A DNA stretch of 55,681 bases from contig CADACU010000005.1 of assembly GCA_902786545.1 (NCBI GenBank), positions 1 to 55,681 of the forward strand, read 5' to 3'. Shown in pieces: positions 1 to 9,007 of the stretch. This DNA is from an uncultured Anaerovibrio sp. (GTDB taxonomy: Bacteria; Bacillota; Negativicutes; Selenomonadales; Selenomonadaceae). How positions within the stretch are numbered: position 1 is the stretch's first letter; every line of letters begins with the position of its first letter. Under the pieces are notes generated by a model, which made no database searches, was not told the DNA's origin, and saw nothing but the letters and a program-made list of their open reading frames with translations. A program made the translations under genes and the position numbers.

Positions 1-306
1 AGGTGAATACCAAAAGGCTATCGAAAATTTAGAAAAAGCCATAAGCCTTAAACCAGATTGCGCAGCGGCTTATGGCAATATAGGGTATGTATACGATGAA
101 CTAGGTGAATACCAAAAGGCTATCGAAAATTCAGAAAAAGCCATAAGCCTTAAACCAGATTGCGCAGCGGCTTATAAAAATATAGGGTATGCATACAATG
201 AACTAGGTGAATACCAAAAGGCTATCGAAAATTTAGAAAAAGCCATAAGCCTTAAACCGGATTATGCAGTGGCTTATCGTAAGATGGCTGTCTGTTATAA
301 GAATTT
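1..306 (+). repeat. 102-bp tandem repeat coding for TPR units
   Basis: Three copies with a 102-bp period start at 1, 103 and 205, each opening with AGGTGAATACCAAAAGGCTA. Copies differ at only a few positions (for example tta/tca in the middle and tgc/tat near the end). The period equals one 34-residue TPR, so unequal crossing-over changes repeat number without a frameshift. The array probably extends to the left of the window. Confidence 0.9.
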
Positions 307-385
307 AGGTAATATTGAAAAGGCCAATGAATACTATGAAAAAGCTTGCTCATTAGACTCTAAGCTAAGAAATAAACCAATCTGA
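2..385 (+). CDS. TPR-repeat protein, 3'-terminal fragment
   Basis: An open frame runs in from the left edge and stops at TGA 383-385; the start lies outside the window. It encodes 127 residues made almost wholly of 34-residue tetratricopeptide repeats, with a core such as GEYQKAIENLEKAISLKPD followed by AAAY.NIGY. Three units are nearly identical, and a fourth, diverged unit (NLGNIEKANEYYEKACSLDS) caps the C-terminus. TPR arrays are protein-binding superhelices, and nothing here shows the partner. The near identity at DNA level points to recent expansion of the array. The next gene starts 83 bp downstream on the same strand. Confidence 0.85.
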   Translation, partial: GEYQKAIENLEKAISLKPDCAAAYGNIGYVYDELGEYQKAIENSEKAISLKPDCAAAYKNIGYAYNELGEYQKAIENLEKAISLKPDYAVAYRKMAVCYKNLGNIEKANEYYEKACSLDSKLRNKPI

Positions 386-467
386 TGGGAGGGAGGAGAG
401 TTAGGCGTTAATAGCATTTCTTGGCAAGGATGGGTTATGTTAAATGATTGTATAGGGGGTAAAAATA

Positions 468-1316
468 GTGAAAAAACTAATGTCTATTTGTTCAGCATTG
501 TTAATTCTTTTAATGTCAGCGGTGGCCTTTGCTAATGTGGATATCAGCACTGGTGTTGTGACTGCCGAAGGTGTGGGAGCAGCGGGACAGATGGCCACTA
601 ATGGCTATCGGGCTGCCAAGGTCGATGCCATGCGCAACCTATTGGAACAGGTTGGCAGTGTCCGGGTGGACAGTCAGACTATTGTACGGGATTCTATTAT
701 TGAAAGTGATATTATAAGGACTCAAATAAACGGCGTGGTAAAGGGAGCTAAGGTAATAAATGAATATCAGGATAGCTCCGGGTATTTCCATGTTGTAGTG
801 GAGTTGCCAGTTTATGGTGAAACCAATTCCTTGGCTTCCGCAGTTATACCTAAAAGGGAAAAGGTAGACTTCCCAGAGCCGGAGGTATTTGCAGCTCCAG
901 CCCAGACTTCTACTACTACCGTTATTACCAGCACCACAATAACTACTCCAGGTGGTAGCCCGGTGCCAAGTGCCCCAGCAAACAACAATGCAATTTATAC
1001 CGGCGTTATTGTTGATTGTCAGGGCTTGGGGTTGGAGACCGCTATGGCCCCAGGAATATTTGATCCAAATCATAAGGTCGTATATGGCTTACAGAACTTC
1101 TCCCATGACCAGATAATCGCCAAAGGCTATGTAGGTTATTCCAAGAGCGTTTCCTCCGGTGTAGAGCGTGCCGGAAGCAACCCATTGATTATCAAGGCTG
1201 TAAGAGTAGAAGGCTTCTGTAACCCGGTAATTTCCGAGGCAGATGCTGTAAAACTTTTACAGGCCAATAAAGTCTCCGGATTCTTAAACAAGGCTAATGT
1301 GGTGTTGGTTAAGTAA
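468..1316 (+). CDS. Exported LPP20/FlgP-like domain protein
   Basis: 282 residues. The GTG start at 468 is 8 nt after a GGGGG ribosome-binding site. Residues 1-22 form a signal peptide ending AFA, with no lipobox cysteine, so the product should be periplasmic or secreted. Residues about 28-115 (ATNGYRAAKVDAMRNLLEQV, then a VKGAKVINEY..GYFHVVVELPVYG strand pattern) resemble the LPP20/FlgP-like fold found in outer-membrane-associated proteins. A Thr/Ser/Pro-rich linker at about 148-175 leads to a second domain of unknown type. No flagellar genes are nearby, so a flagellar role is not supported. The family call rests on sequence pattern only. Confidence 0.6.
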   Translation: MKKLMSICSALLILLMSAVAFANVDISTGVVTAEGVGAAGQMATNGYRAAKVDAMRNLLEQVGSVRVDSQTIVRDSIIESDIIRTQINGVVKGAKVINEYQDSSGYFHVVVELPVYGETNSLASAVIPKREKVDFPEPEVFAAPAQTSTTTVITSTTITTPGGSPVPSAPANNNAIYTGVIVDCQGLGLETAMAPGIFDPNHKVVYGLQNFSHDQIIAKGYVGYSKSVSSGVERAGSNPLIIKAVRVEGFCNPVISEADAVKLLQANKVSGFLNKANVVLVK

Positions 1317-1375
1317 CACTATGAATGATGTGATGTGTAGTTGGATGATTTAGATAGGTGATTGGGGGGATAGGA

Positions 1376-1930
1376 TTGGCTGAAAATGTTAAAGGCGAAG
1401 AAATTAAGCAAAAGTGTAAAAGTGATTGCAATGATTTTTGGGAAATAACCCAAGATTATGGTAATGAAATTGATTGTAAAATATCCTCAAAACCACGATG
1501 TTGGTGGAAAAAAATGAAGATTTTTGCTAATGAAAATATACTTGATAAGTATATCGACACGTATAAAAAAATTGAAGGTTATTATTATTCTAATAATCAA
1601 GCTGATGGTCACCTTCAAGCTATTAGAGCAATTAGAGCGTTATATAAAGCTGATAATGATACACGAGCTTTCTTTTGGGGATTCTTTTTAGGCGTGGTTG
1701 GCCTGGGCATTGCAATTATAACATGTTTTCATGGAAATGATGAAAATACGTTTTGCAGTTTGTTTTCCGTTTTAGTACTGCTGGTTGTTTCCCTTTTTGC
1801 ATTTGCATATTTATTCAAGAATGTAAGTATAAAACAATCTGCTGTAAACGATGCAGTAGAAGCATTTGAAAGACAAGAACCTCGAATAAGAGATATCAAA
1901 AATATTAAGGAAGCTAAGCAAGATAAATAA
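1376..1930 (+). CDS. Small membrane protein of unknown function
   Basis: About 184 residues from a TTG at 1376, chosen because GGGGGG ends 7 nt upstream; an in-frame GTG at 1358 lacks such a site. The N-terminal half is hydrophilic, with Cys and Lys clusters. Two hydrophobic segments follow (about residues 98-115, FFWGFFLGVVGLGIAIITCF, and 125-145, LFSVLVLLVVSLFAFAYLF), then a charged C-terminal helix ending in EPRIRDIKNIKEAK. This gives a hairpin membrane protein with both ends probably cytoplasmic. It is more AT-rich than the housekeeping genes to its right, which suggests an accessory origin. I do not recognise the family. Confidence 0.55.
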   Translation: MAENVKGEEIKQKCKSDCNDFWEITQDYGNEIDCKISSKPRCWWKKMKIFANENILDKYIDTYKKIEGYYYSNNQADGHLQAIRAIRALYKADNDTRAFFWGFFLGVVGLGIAIITCFHGNDENTFCSLFSVLVLLVVSLFAFAYLFKNVSIKQSAVNDAVEAFERQEPRIRDIKNIKEAKQDK

Positions 1931-2006
1931 GTTAATCCCTCCCATTAGTTATTCGGAAACGCCGACTAATTTCGTCTGTCATCTGCCAGTAGAATAATAG
2001 AAAAAG

Positions 2007-2046
2007 TTTCATGCCGCCAGTTATGTTTTTAGCTGGCGGCATGAAA
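2007..2046. terminator. 14-bp inverted repeat, possible terminator
   Basis: Perfect arms TTTCATGCCGCCAG (2007-2020) and CTGGCGGCATGAAA (2033-2046) flank a 12-nt loop. The plus strand has no T-run after it. On the minus strand the stem is followed by CTTTTTC, so it would end transcription best in that direction. It sits between the unknown membrane protein and the DUF4160 pair and could instead be a dispersed palindrome. Confidence 0.55.
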
Positions 2047-2124
2047 TTGTGGCAGGACTTTATATGTCCATCATAGCATTTGCCTGATTACCGGGTAAGT
2101 GCTTTATTTTATGTAACGGTTGTC

Positions 2125-2154
2125 TTTACTATTCTTTAATATTGGCGGTATAAT
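2125..2154 (+). promoter_or_regulatory. Predicted promoter for the DUF4160 gene pair
   Basis: A TTTACT -35 (2125-2130), an 18-nt spacer and a perfect TATAAT -10 (2149-2154) lie 27 bp before the ATG at 2181. Match to the sigma-70 consensus only. Confidence 0.5.
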
Positions 2155-2180
2155 TGATATAGAAAGAGGGGTGGGGAATT

Positions 2181-2453
2181 ATGATGTATCCTTTTATGAC
2201 CTTGGATGATAACACAGAGATTGTACATTCTGAAATGTTGCCTGATAATAGAGTAAAGGTCTATGTTGAAAAGCCTGATGCAAAGGATTGCTTTCATGAT
2301 ATGACTTGTTTTTTGCCAAGCTATGAGATAGAGAGCGTCAATGGCTTTTCAGAGGAAGAGGTTGCCGGGTATATGGAAATAATTCGCTCTACGGCGCATC
2401 TTATTATCGAGTTTTCGCAGGAGGGTGGTTTTTCCAATGCCTCAGGTCTTTAA
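2181..2453 (+). CDS. Small acidic protein paired with DUF4160 (DUF2442-like role)
   Basis: 90 residues, starting ATG-ATG after GAGGGGTGGGG. The product is acidic and soluble, with no signal or membrane segment. Its 3' end overlaps the start of the next gene, so the two are probably translationally coupled. In many bacteria DUF4160 proteins lie next to a small DUF2442 partner, and this gene fills that slot, although its sequence is not a clear DUF2442 match. Such pairs have been suggested to be toxin-antitoxin-like. That role is inference, since no catalytic or DNA-binding motif is visible. Confidence 0.5.
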   Translation: MMYPFMTLDDNTEIVHSEMLPDNRVKVYVEKPDAKDCFHDMTCFLPSYEIESVNGFSEEEVAGYMEIIRSTAHLIIEFSQEGGFSNASGL

Positions 2454-2715
2454 GATTGGTCCGTATTGGATTTATTTTTGGGCTGACGAAAGTAAGCCTT
2501 TAGAACCAATACATGTTCATGTATCAGAGGGAAATCCTACTCGAAATGCTACTAAGATATGGATAACAAGTACTGGAAAATGTCTGTTGTGCCACAATAA
2601 GGGGCGTATTCCGGAAAAAGCTTTGCGGAATATTATGAGAATGATTGAGGCTAGAGCTGATAGTGTGGTAAAAAAATGGGTGGCCTTTTTTGGCACAATT
2701 ACTTATTATTGTTGA
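2437..2715 (+). CDS. DUF4160 family protein
   Basis: 92 residues from ATG 2437, with AGGAGGG about 12 nt upstream; a GTG at 2425 in the same frame has its Shine-Dalgarno too close. The N-terminus MPQVFKIGPYWIYFW, followed by EPIHVHV, matches the DUF4160 pattern, in which an MP.I..F.GY.I.FY strand precedes P.HIHV. The second half is a helical C.....GRIPEKALRNIMRMIEA segment, also typical. Biochemical function is unknown. The reading frame overlaps the preceding gene by 17 bp, which supports an operon. It is followed directly by a strong terminator. Confidence 0.6.
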   Translation: MPQVFKIGPYWIYFWADESKPLEPIHVHVSEGNPTRNATKIWITSTGKCLLCHNKGRIPEKALRNIMRMIEARADSVVKKWVAFFGTITYYC

Positions 2716-2729
2716 TGGTGCGAATAGAT

Positions 2730-2779
2730 AAAGTCCTATGAAAAATGCAAGCGAACTTGCAAAAGTCATAGGACTTTTT
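2730..2779 (+). terminator. Rho-independent terminator
   Basis: Arms AAAGTCCTATGA (2730-2741) and TCATAGGACTTT (2766-2777) enclose an inner TGCAAG/CTTGCA hairpin and end in TTTTT. It closes the DUF4160 pair and separates it from leuS. Confidence 0.8.
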
Positions 2780-2881
2780 GTATGAAACGGATAATACTAA
2801 ACGATTTGCCAGCGGACCGTTCATAATATATAATATTACACGTCATTGATTGTAAAAAATATTCGTATGGGGGGCTTTATT

Positions 2882-5362
2882 GTGGAGAAATACATGCCAC
2901 AACAAATAGAAAAGAAATGGCAGAAAAAGTGGCTGGAGTCCAAGGCTTATAAAACGGAAATGGACCCAAAGAAGCCAAAGTATTATACCTTGGAAATGTT
3001 TCCGTATCCATCCGGAAATCTTCACATGGGCCATGTGCGCAATTATTCCATAGGTGATGTGCTGGCCCGTTACAAGACCATGGAGGGCTTTAATGTCATT
3101 CACCCAATGGGCTTTGATGCCTTTGGCATGCCAGCGGAAAATGCCGCAATAAAGCATGGGGTAAAGCCATCTGACTGGACTTATTCCAACATGGACAACA
3201 TGAAACGCCAGCAGCGGGAAATGGGACTGTCCTATGATTGGGACCGGGAAGTGGCTACCTGTCGCCCTGATTACTATAAGTGGACCCAGTGGCTGTTCCA
3301 GCTGTTTTACAAGCGGGGGCTGGCCTACAAGAAGAAGGCTTATGTAAATTGGTGTGAAACCTGCGGCACAGTATTGGCCAATGAGCAGGTTATTGATGGT
3401 CTGTGCTGGCGCTGTGATAATGAAGTAGTGAAGAAGGATCTGTCCCAGTGGTTCTTCAAAATTACTGACTATGCTGATGTTCTTTTGAAGGATTTGGACC
3501 TGCTGAAGGGGTGGCCAGAGCGGGTTAAAATAATGCAGGATAACTGGATTGGCCGCAGCGAAGGTCTGGAGTTTGACTTTGATATTCCTGACCTGAAGGA
3601 AAAGCTGTCGGTATATACCACCCGTCCAGATACGGCCTATGGCGTTACCTTTGTCGCCCTGGCTGCTGAGCATCCATTGGTGGATAAAATATGTGAAGCA
3701 AATCCGGATAAAGCGGAGGAAATCAAGGCCTTTGTCAAGAAGGTACAGAGCCAGTCCGATATTGAGCGTACCTCCTCCGAGTCGGAAAAGGAAGGCGTAG
3801 GTACTGGTGTATATGTAATCAACCCATTTAACGGTAAAAAAGCCGAGATATGGGTAACCAACTATGTATTGGCTGACTATGGTACTGGTGCTGTTATGGG
3901 TGTACCGTCAGAAGACCAGCGTGACTGGATGTTTGCCAAGAAATACAATCTGGACATTATCATCACCCTGCAACCGAAGGATCAGACCTTGAAGCTGGAG
4001 GATATGACCGAAGCCTATGTGGATAAGGCCGGTGTGTTGGTAAATTCCGGGGAATTTGATGGCCAGGACATAAAGACTGCCATGAAGGGCATTATGGATA
4101 AGGCGGAAAAGGAGGGCTTCGGCAAGCGCCGGGTAAATTACCGCCTCCGTGATTGGCTGATTTCCCGCCAACGGTATTGGGGTGCGCCAATTCCGGTTAT
4201 TTATTGCGAAGACTGTGGTGAACAGTTGGTACCAGAGGATCAGCTGCCGGTTATGCTGCCGGAAAATGTCAACTTTGAGGCCGGAGCAGTATCACCACTG
4301 GCCCAGTGCGAGGAATTTGTGAATTGCACCTGCCCGAAGTGTGGTAAGCCAGCCAAGCGGGAAACCGATACTATGGATACCTTTATCTGTTCTTCCTGGT
4401 ATTATCTGCGTTATACTGATCCGAAAAATGATCAGAAGCCATTTGACAAGGATAAGGTAAATTATTGGGCACCGGTGGATCAGTACATCGGTGGTATTGA
4501 ACATGCTATTCTTCATCTGCTGTATTCCCGGTTTGTTACCAAGGTGCTGCGGGATGAAGGGCTGGTAGATTTTGCTGAGCCATTTAGCAATTTGCTCACC
4601 CAGGGAATGGTACTGAAGGATGGCAGCAAGATGTCCAAGTCCAAGGGCAATGTAGTATCGCCGGAGGAAATCATCGGCCAGTACGGGGCCGATACCGCCC
4701 GTTTGTTCATTATGTTTGCGGCACCGGTAGAGCGTGATTTGGACTGGAGTGATGAGGGGGTAGCCGGTTCCTTCCGGTTCCTCAACCGTGTATGGCGTAT
4801 TCTGGGTCAGTTCGAAGATAAGATTAAGAGTGCAGCGGATGAGTACGATATCAGCAGCCTGACTGCCGAGGAAAAGGACCTGCGCCATGTACTCCATGTG
4901 ACCATCAAAAAGGTAACCGAGGATATTCGGGACCGGTTTATGTTCAACACGGCCATCAGTTCCATCATGGAGCTGGTGAACGAGTTCTACAAGTTCCAGA
5001 ACAGTGCAACAGTTAATGCCGGTCTGGTGCGGGAAGTAGCCGTAAATCTCTTGAAGCTGTTGGCTCCATTTGCACCGCATATGACCGAGGAACTGTGGTC
5101 TGAGCTGATTGGCGATGGCAGCGTTCACGCCCAGAAGTGGCCGGTATGCGATGAAGCGGCTACCGTTACTGCTGAGGTGGAAATCGTACTCCAGATTAAC
5201 GGCAAGGTTCGTGACCGCATTATGATTGCCACCGGGATCAGCCGGGAGGAAATGGAAGCGGCGGCCAAGAACAACAGCCGGGTACAGGAGCTTACAGCGG
5301 GCAAGACTATTGTTAAGATGATTTGCGTGCCGGATAAATTGGTAAATGTTGTAGTGAAGTAA
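2882..5362 (+). CDS. leuS: Leucyl-tRNA synthetase
   Basis: Charges tRNA-Leu with leucine in the cytoplasm and edits misacylated tRNA. 826 residues, normal for bacterial LeuRS. The start is GTG 2882, 7 nt after GGGGGG; upstream in-frame codons lack a site. Visible class I signatures are the HIGH motif in [19 protein letters not shown] (about residues 41-59) and KMSKS in [19 protein letters not shown]. The CP1 editing domain ([12 protein letters not shown]) lies between them. The zinc-type CETCGT..C..C and CPKCGK clusters are present, and the C-terminal anticodon domain ends in [11 protein letters not shown]. No T-box motif was seen upstream. Transcription ends at the hairpin 20 bp downstream. 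Confidence 0.97.
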   Translation: MEKYMPQQIEKKWQKKWLESKAYKTEMDPKKPKYYTLEMFPYPSGNLHMGHVRNYSIGDVLARYKTMEGFNVIHPMGFDAFGMPAENAAIKHGVKPSDWTYSNMDNMKRQQREMGLSYDWDREVATCRPDYYKWTQWLFQLFYKRGLAYKKKAYVNWCETCGTVLANEQVIDGLCWRCDNEVVKKDLSQWFFKITDYADVLLKDLDLLKGWPERVKIMQDNWIGRSEGLEFDFDIPDLKEKLSVYTTRPDTAYGVTFVALAAEHPLVDKICEANPDKAEEIKAFVKKVQSQSDIERTSSESEKEGVGTGVYVINPFNGKKAEIWVTNYVLADYGTGAVMGVPSEDQRDWMFAKKYNLDIIITLQPKDQTLKLEDMTEAYVDKAGVLVNSGEFDGQDIKTAMKGIMDKAEKEGFGKRRVNYRLRDWLISRQRYWGAPIPVIYCEDCGEQLVPEDQLPVMLPENVNFEAGAVSPLAQCEEFVNCTCPKCGKPAKRETDTMDTFICSSWYYLRYTDPKNDQKPFDKDKVNYWAPVDQYIGGIEHAILHLLYSRFVTKVLRDEGLVDFAEPFSNLLTQGMVLKDGSKMSKSKGNVVSPEEIIGQYGADTARLFIMFAAPVERDLDWSDEGVAGSFRFLNRVWRILGQFEDKIKSAADEYDISSLTAEEKDLRHVLHVTIKKVTEDIRDRFMFNTAISSIMELVNEFYKFQNSATVNAGLVREVAVNLLKLLAPFAPHMTEELWSELIGDGSVHAQKWPVCDEAATVTAEVEIVLQINGKVRDRIMIATGISREEMEAAAKNNSRVQELTAGKTIVKMICVPDKLVNVVVK

Positions 5363-5381
5363 ATATACTATGTTTAACAGG

Positions 5382-5412
5382 TGTGGCAGATAAATATCTG
5401 CCACATTTTTTT
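5382..5412 (+). terminator. leuS terminator
   Basis: An 11-bp stem TGTGGCAGATA/TATCTGCCACA with a 2-nt loop, followed by a run of seven or eight T. It lies 20 bp after the leuS stop codon. Confidence 0.9.
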
Positions 5413-5494
5413 GTGCCGACAGTACACTTTTCTTCTATGAGAATACACATAGGGCGGATTTTTAGTATATGTGTCCATACCGGGTGGATTTTTC

Positions 5495-5523
5495 TTGACA
5501 GGCTAGTTGGGGATAGTTAGAAT
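5495..5523 (+). promoter_or_regulatory. Predicted sstT promoter
   Basis: A perfect TTGACA -35 (5495-5500), a 17-nt spacer and a TAGAAT -10 (5518-5523) lie about 60 bp before the sstT ATG. This is one of the best sigma-70-type matches in the window. Confidence 0.75.
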
Positions 5524-5584
5524 GTGTAACTAGGTGATGTATCACCTTGGTTTAATTTATTATTTTATGTGAGGAGTTTAGTTT

Positions 5585-6808
5585 ATGAGTGCTACTTTTA
5601 GAAAATGGCAAAGTATCAGCCTGATTTTGCGAATTGTTATCGGTCTGGTTCTTGGTGCGATTTTGGCTACAGTGATTCCGGATAATGGTGTTGTTCCGGT
5701 TTTCGGTAGTATCTTCGTTGGTTTGTTGAAGGGGATTGCACCAATTTTAGTATTTGTACTGGTTATTAGTGCGTTGGCCAATGCCAGTGGTGACATCGGT
5801 GGACGCTTCAAGAATGTGGTATTCCTTTATGTGCTTGGTACTCTTTTGGCAGCTTCGGCTGCAGTTATTTGCAGCTATGCAATGCCGGTAGGTATGGTGC
5901 TGACTGATGCCGCCAACAACACCCCACCAAATGGTATTGGTGATGTAATAAAGACGATTATTACCAATATGGTGGCCAACCCAGTATCCGCTCTGATGAA
6001 TGCCAATTATGTAGGCATACTCTGCTGGGCCATAATTTTCGGTATGGGCTTTAAGCGGTTGGCTTCGGAAGGAACCAGGGCTCTGGTAGCTGAAATTGCC
6101 AGCGTTGTTTCCAAGGCTGTATATTGGATTATTCAGCTGGCTCCATTCGGTATCATGGGTCTGGTATTTTCCGCTGTGGCGGAAAGCGGTATGGCGATCT
6201 TCGTTGATTATGGCCGCCTGCTGATAGTGTTGGTTGGGGCAATGTTTATTATGGCCTTTATTGTCAATCCGTTGATTGTGTTTGCTTTTTTGAAGAAAAA
6301 CCCGTATCCACTGGTTATGCAGTGCCTGCGTGAGTCCGGTGTTACTGCTTTCTTTACCCGCAGCTCTGCTGCCAACATTCCTGTAAATATGGAGCTCTGC
6401 AAGAAGCTGGGATTGGATGAGGATTTCTATTCCGTATCTGTTCCACTTGGAGCAACTATCAATATGGAAGGTGCGGCTATTACCATTACGGTTATGACCA
6501 TGGCCGTGGCACATACTTTGGGTATTCAGGTAGATGTTCCTACGGCTATCGTTCTGTCTGTATTGGCTACTGTGGGTGCCTGCGGTGCTTCCGGTGTTGC
6601 CGGCGGTTCCCTGTTGCTTATTCCGATGGCTTGTTCCCTGTTTGGTATCTCCAATGATATTGCCATGCAGGCTGTTGGTGTTGGATTTATTATCGGCGTA
6701 ATTCAGGATTCCTGTGAGACGGCCCTTAATTCTTCCACCGATGCGCTCTTTGCGGCAACGGCGGAATTCCATGAGCGGTTGTCCAACGGTCAGGAAGTAA
6801 ATTTCTAA
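5585..6808 (+). CDS. sstT: Serine/threonine:Na+ symporter SstT
   Basis: 407 residues, matching the length of SstT in the dicarboxylate/amino acid:cation symporter family. It imports L-serine and L-threonine with sodium across the inner membrane. The sequence has eight or so hydrophobic helices, the re-entrant serine-rich motif FFTRSSAANIPVNMEL, and the substrate/Na+ segment VPLGATINMEGAAITITV. The C-terminal GVIQDSCETALNSSTDALF is characteristic of SstT. The ATG at 5585 follows TGAGGAG. The gene is monocistronic, with its own promoter upstream and a terminator 21 bp downstream. Confidence 0.93.
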   Translation: MSATFRKWQSISLILRIVIGLVLGAILATVIPDNGVVPVFGSIFVGLLKGIAPILVFVLVISALANASGDIGGRFKNVVFLYVLGTLLAASAAVICSYAMPVGMVLTDAANNTPPNGIGDVIKTIITNMVANPVSALMNANYVGILCWAIIFGMGFKRLASEGTRALVAEIASVVSKAVYWIIQLAPFGIMGLVFSAVAESGMAIFVDYGRLLIVLVGAMFIMAFIVNPLIVFAFLKKNPYPLVMQCLRESGVTAFFTRSSAANIPVNMELCKKLGLDEDFYSVSVPLGATINMEGAAITITVMTMAVAHTLGIQVDVPTAIVLSVLATVGACGASGVAGGSLLLIPMACSLFGISNDIAMQAVGVGFIIGVIQDSCETALNSSTDALFAATAEFHERLSNGQEVNF

Positions 6809-6829
6809 ACTAAAAAATAATTAAAAAAG

Positions 6830-6866
6830 AGGATTTTCTATTGTGATGGTAGAAAATCCTTTTTAT
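6830..6866 (+). terminator. sstT terminator
   Basis: Stem AGGATTTTCTA (6830-6840) and TAGAAAATCCT (6850-6860) with a 9-nt loop, ending in TTTTTAT. Confidence 0.85.
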
Positions 6867-6927
6867 ATTTGAAATGAATTTGGCGGATTATGCACTTTGG
6901 AAATCCCGAAGGATAGGAGAATCTAAA

Positions 6928-8937
6928 ATGGACGAAAAGGCTGTAAATTCAAATAAAGCAGTAACAGAAAGCTCAGTATGGCTGGAGCGGTTGGCAGCGT
7001 TTTCCAATCCCCAGGAAGCGGCGATTTTTGCCGGAGAGAATGAAATAGTTGATTATTTTTTCCATCACAATATGGGAGCTATAATATATTTCACCTACAA
7101 TGGTGGGATATTGCGGATGGAAAAGGGCAATGCGCAATATGAGAGGGAAATCAAACCGGACATTTCTTTTGAAGAAGTGGGTGGTGGCAGTGAGTGGCAG
7201 TTTTCTGATGAGCAGGAAGAGAAGCTCTTTGCCCAGATGCTGATTGCTGCCGAGGATAGCGGTCAGAATGCCGAGGGGGAAGTGTGGTTCCGTTCCTTTT
7301 CGCAATGCTGTGGTTTTCAGGCCTTTTGTATAAGCTTCCGACTCCATTTAGTAGCCAAATATCAGTCAGAGCGGCTTTTCTGTGCCCAGATACAGAATAC
7401 TACCAAGCAAAAGCATGCCTTCCAAAATGTTTCGGATAACGAAAACAAATTTCGGGCAGCCGCAGATCACGCCAATATTTATGCCTGGGAATATGATATT
7501 GCCACCAAGGTAATGCGGCCGTGCTCGCGTTGTATGCGCGATTTGGATATGCCGGCTGTGGTGGAAAATTATCCGGAGCCGGTCATCGAGTCCGGATTGT
7601 TCCCTGAGGATTATGCGGATATGTATCGTCATTGGCATAAAAGACTTGAGCAGGGTGAATCCGGGATGCAGGCAGTTATTCCGTTAACAAAAGACCGTAT
7701 ACCCTTCCATGTGCGTTACACCACGGAGTTTGACAAGGATGGTAAGCCGGTACGGGCTTTTGGCTCAGCTACCTTGGCGGTGGATAACGAAAAGGAAGTC
7801 CAGCTAAAGGAAATTATTGCTACGCTGACAACAAAGTATGCCACTGTTTTGAAAATTGATTTGGCAACGGATAAGGCTGAGGCATTGAACATAGGTGAGG
7901 AATCCTCGGTGGCCGTGCAGGCCCATTATTATGATGACCAGACCTTTTCCTTTGAGGAAATTCTGCGGAAGTATATTGCTGATTATGTTCATCCAGATGA
8001 TAAAACAACTTTGTTGCGGGTGCTGGACTTAAAAAATATTCGCAATGTGCTGACCCATGCCACGGCATTTTCCCATACTTACCGCATCATCCGCAAACAG
8101 AAGCCACGGTATATGCAGGTGCGGATTTTCGGCATGACGGATAAGAACAAGATTATCCTGGCCATTCAAAATGTGGATGAGGTTATGTCTTTACAGAGTC
8201 AGTCCGAGGACAAGCTAAAGCTGGATTTCGAATCAGTCAAGGCGGAACATGATATAAAAAATGCTCTGATAAACAATATGGCTGATAACGAAAAGGATGT
8301 TGTCAGCATTATGGAGCACCTCCTGACTGAGAATGACCAACTTGATGCAGAACATGTAAAGCGGCTGCGGATAAATGTTAAACTGCTGGAGGACCTGGCA
8401 GTTGATATTTTTGAAGCCAGTCATTTGGAGCAGATTGATGACGAGTCGGATAAAACTGGTTTTGAAATCAAGAATTTATTTAAAACTGTGGAAAATTTTG
8501 CCCAGGTTATTGCCGGGATGAAGGAAATTGACTTTATTGTTGATGAGGATTTCGATGGGGTGTCGGATACAGAGGTCTATGGCAATATGCTGTATGTAAA
8601 GCGCATATTATTTAATATTGTCCATAACGCCCTTAAATACAGTCCGGCCGGCAGCGAAATACATTGCGCAGTTGAGCTTAGGGAACATGGAGGACGACTG
8701 GCCTGCAAATACAAGGTGTCAGATGAAGGAATAGGTATTGCAACTGACTTTCAGCCACATATGTTTGACCCATTTACCCAAGAGAACCGGCAGGTGGACA
8801 ACTGGGGCAATGGACAGGGGTTGGGACTGTATGTAGCCAAACAGTTGCTGGATAAAATAGGTGGAAATATAGCGGTATATAGCGCGGTGGATATTGGTAC
8901 TATTGTGACAGTGAATATGTCCTTTGACATTGTTTGA
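6928..8937 (+). CDS. Orphan PAS-type sensor kinase with degenerate H-box
   Basis: 669 residues from ATG 6928, which has AGGAGA 7 nt upstream. There is no membrane segment, so it is cytoplasmic. Two PAS-like regions are seen: about 170-300 (AAADHANIYAWEYDIATKVM) and 300-430 (HPDDKTTLLRVL, then a YRII strand). The C-terminal ATPase domain is intact: N-box NIVHNALKYSP, G1 DEGIGIATDF, F-box FDPFTQENR, G2 GNGQGLGLYVAKQLL. The dimerisation helix reads ALINNMADNEKDVVSIMEHLL where the family has F..NMSHE.RTPL, so the phospho-accepting His appears replaced. No response regulator is adjacent. It may act on a partner kinase or as a pseudokinase. Confidence 0.8.
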   Translation: MDEKAVNSNKAVTESSVWLERLAAFSNPQEAAIFAGENEIVDYFFHHNMGAIIYFTYNGGILRMEKGNAQYEREIKPDISFEEVGGGSEWQFSDEQEEKLFAQMLIAAEDSGQNAEGEVWFRSFSQCCGFQAFCISFRLHLVAKYQSERLFCAQIQNTTKQKHAFQNVSDNENKFRAAADHANIYAWEYDIATKVMRPCSRCMRDLDMPAVVENYPEPVIESGLFPEDYADMYRHWHKRLEQGESGMQAVIPLTKDRIPFHVRYTTEFDKDGKPVRAFGSATLAVDNEKEVQLKEIIATLTTKYATVLKIDLATDKAEALNIGEESSVAVQAHYYDDQTFSFEEILRKYIADYVHPDDKTTLLRVLDLKNIRNVLTHATAFSHTYRIIRKQKPRYMQVRIFGMTDKNKIILAIQNVDEVMSLQSQSEDKLKLDFESVKAEHDIKNALINNMADNEKDVVSIMEHLLTENDQLDAEHVKRLRINVKLLEDLAVDIFEASHLEQIDDESDKTGFEIKNLFKTVENFAQVIAGMKEIDFIVDEDFDGVSDTEVYGNMLYVKRILFNIVHNALKYSPAGSEIHCAVELREHGGRLACKYKVSDEGIGIATDFQPHMFDPFTQENRQVDNWGNGQGLGLYVAKQLLDKIGGNIAVYSAVDIGTIVTVNMSFDIV

Positions 8938-9007
8938 GTATAAATTGAGGAGTGTAGATTGGCAAGGGGACTGGCGAAGACAGTCCCTTTTCTTTAATAG
9001 TAAAATG

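Noticed and set aside
2780-2881. T-box riboswitch before leuS
   Set aside because: No AGGGTGGNACCGCG-type T-box sequence and too little room after the preceding terminator.
4292-5404. 370-codon minus-strand frame opposite leuS
   Set aside because: Shadow of the leuS codons; no ribosome-binding site and no family pattern, while leuS carries full motifs.
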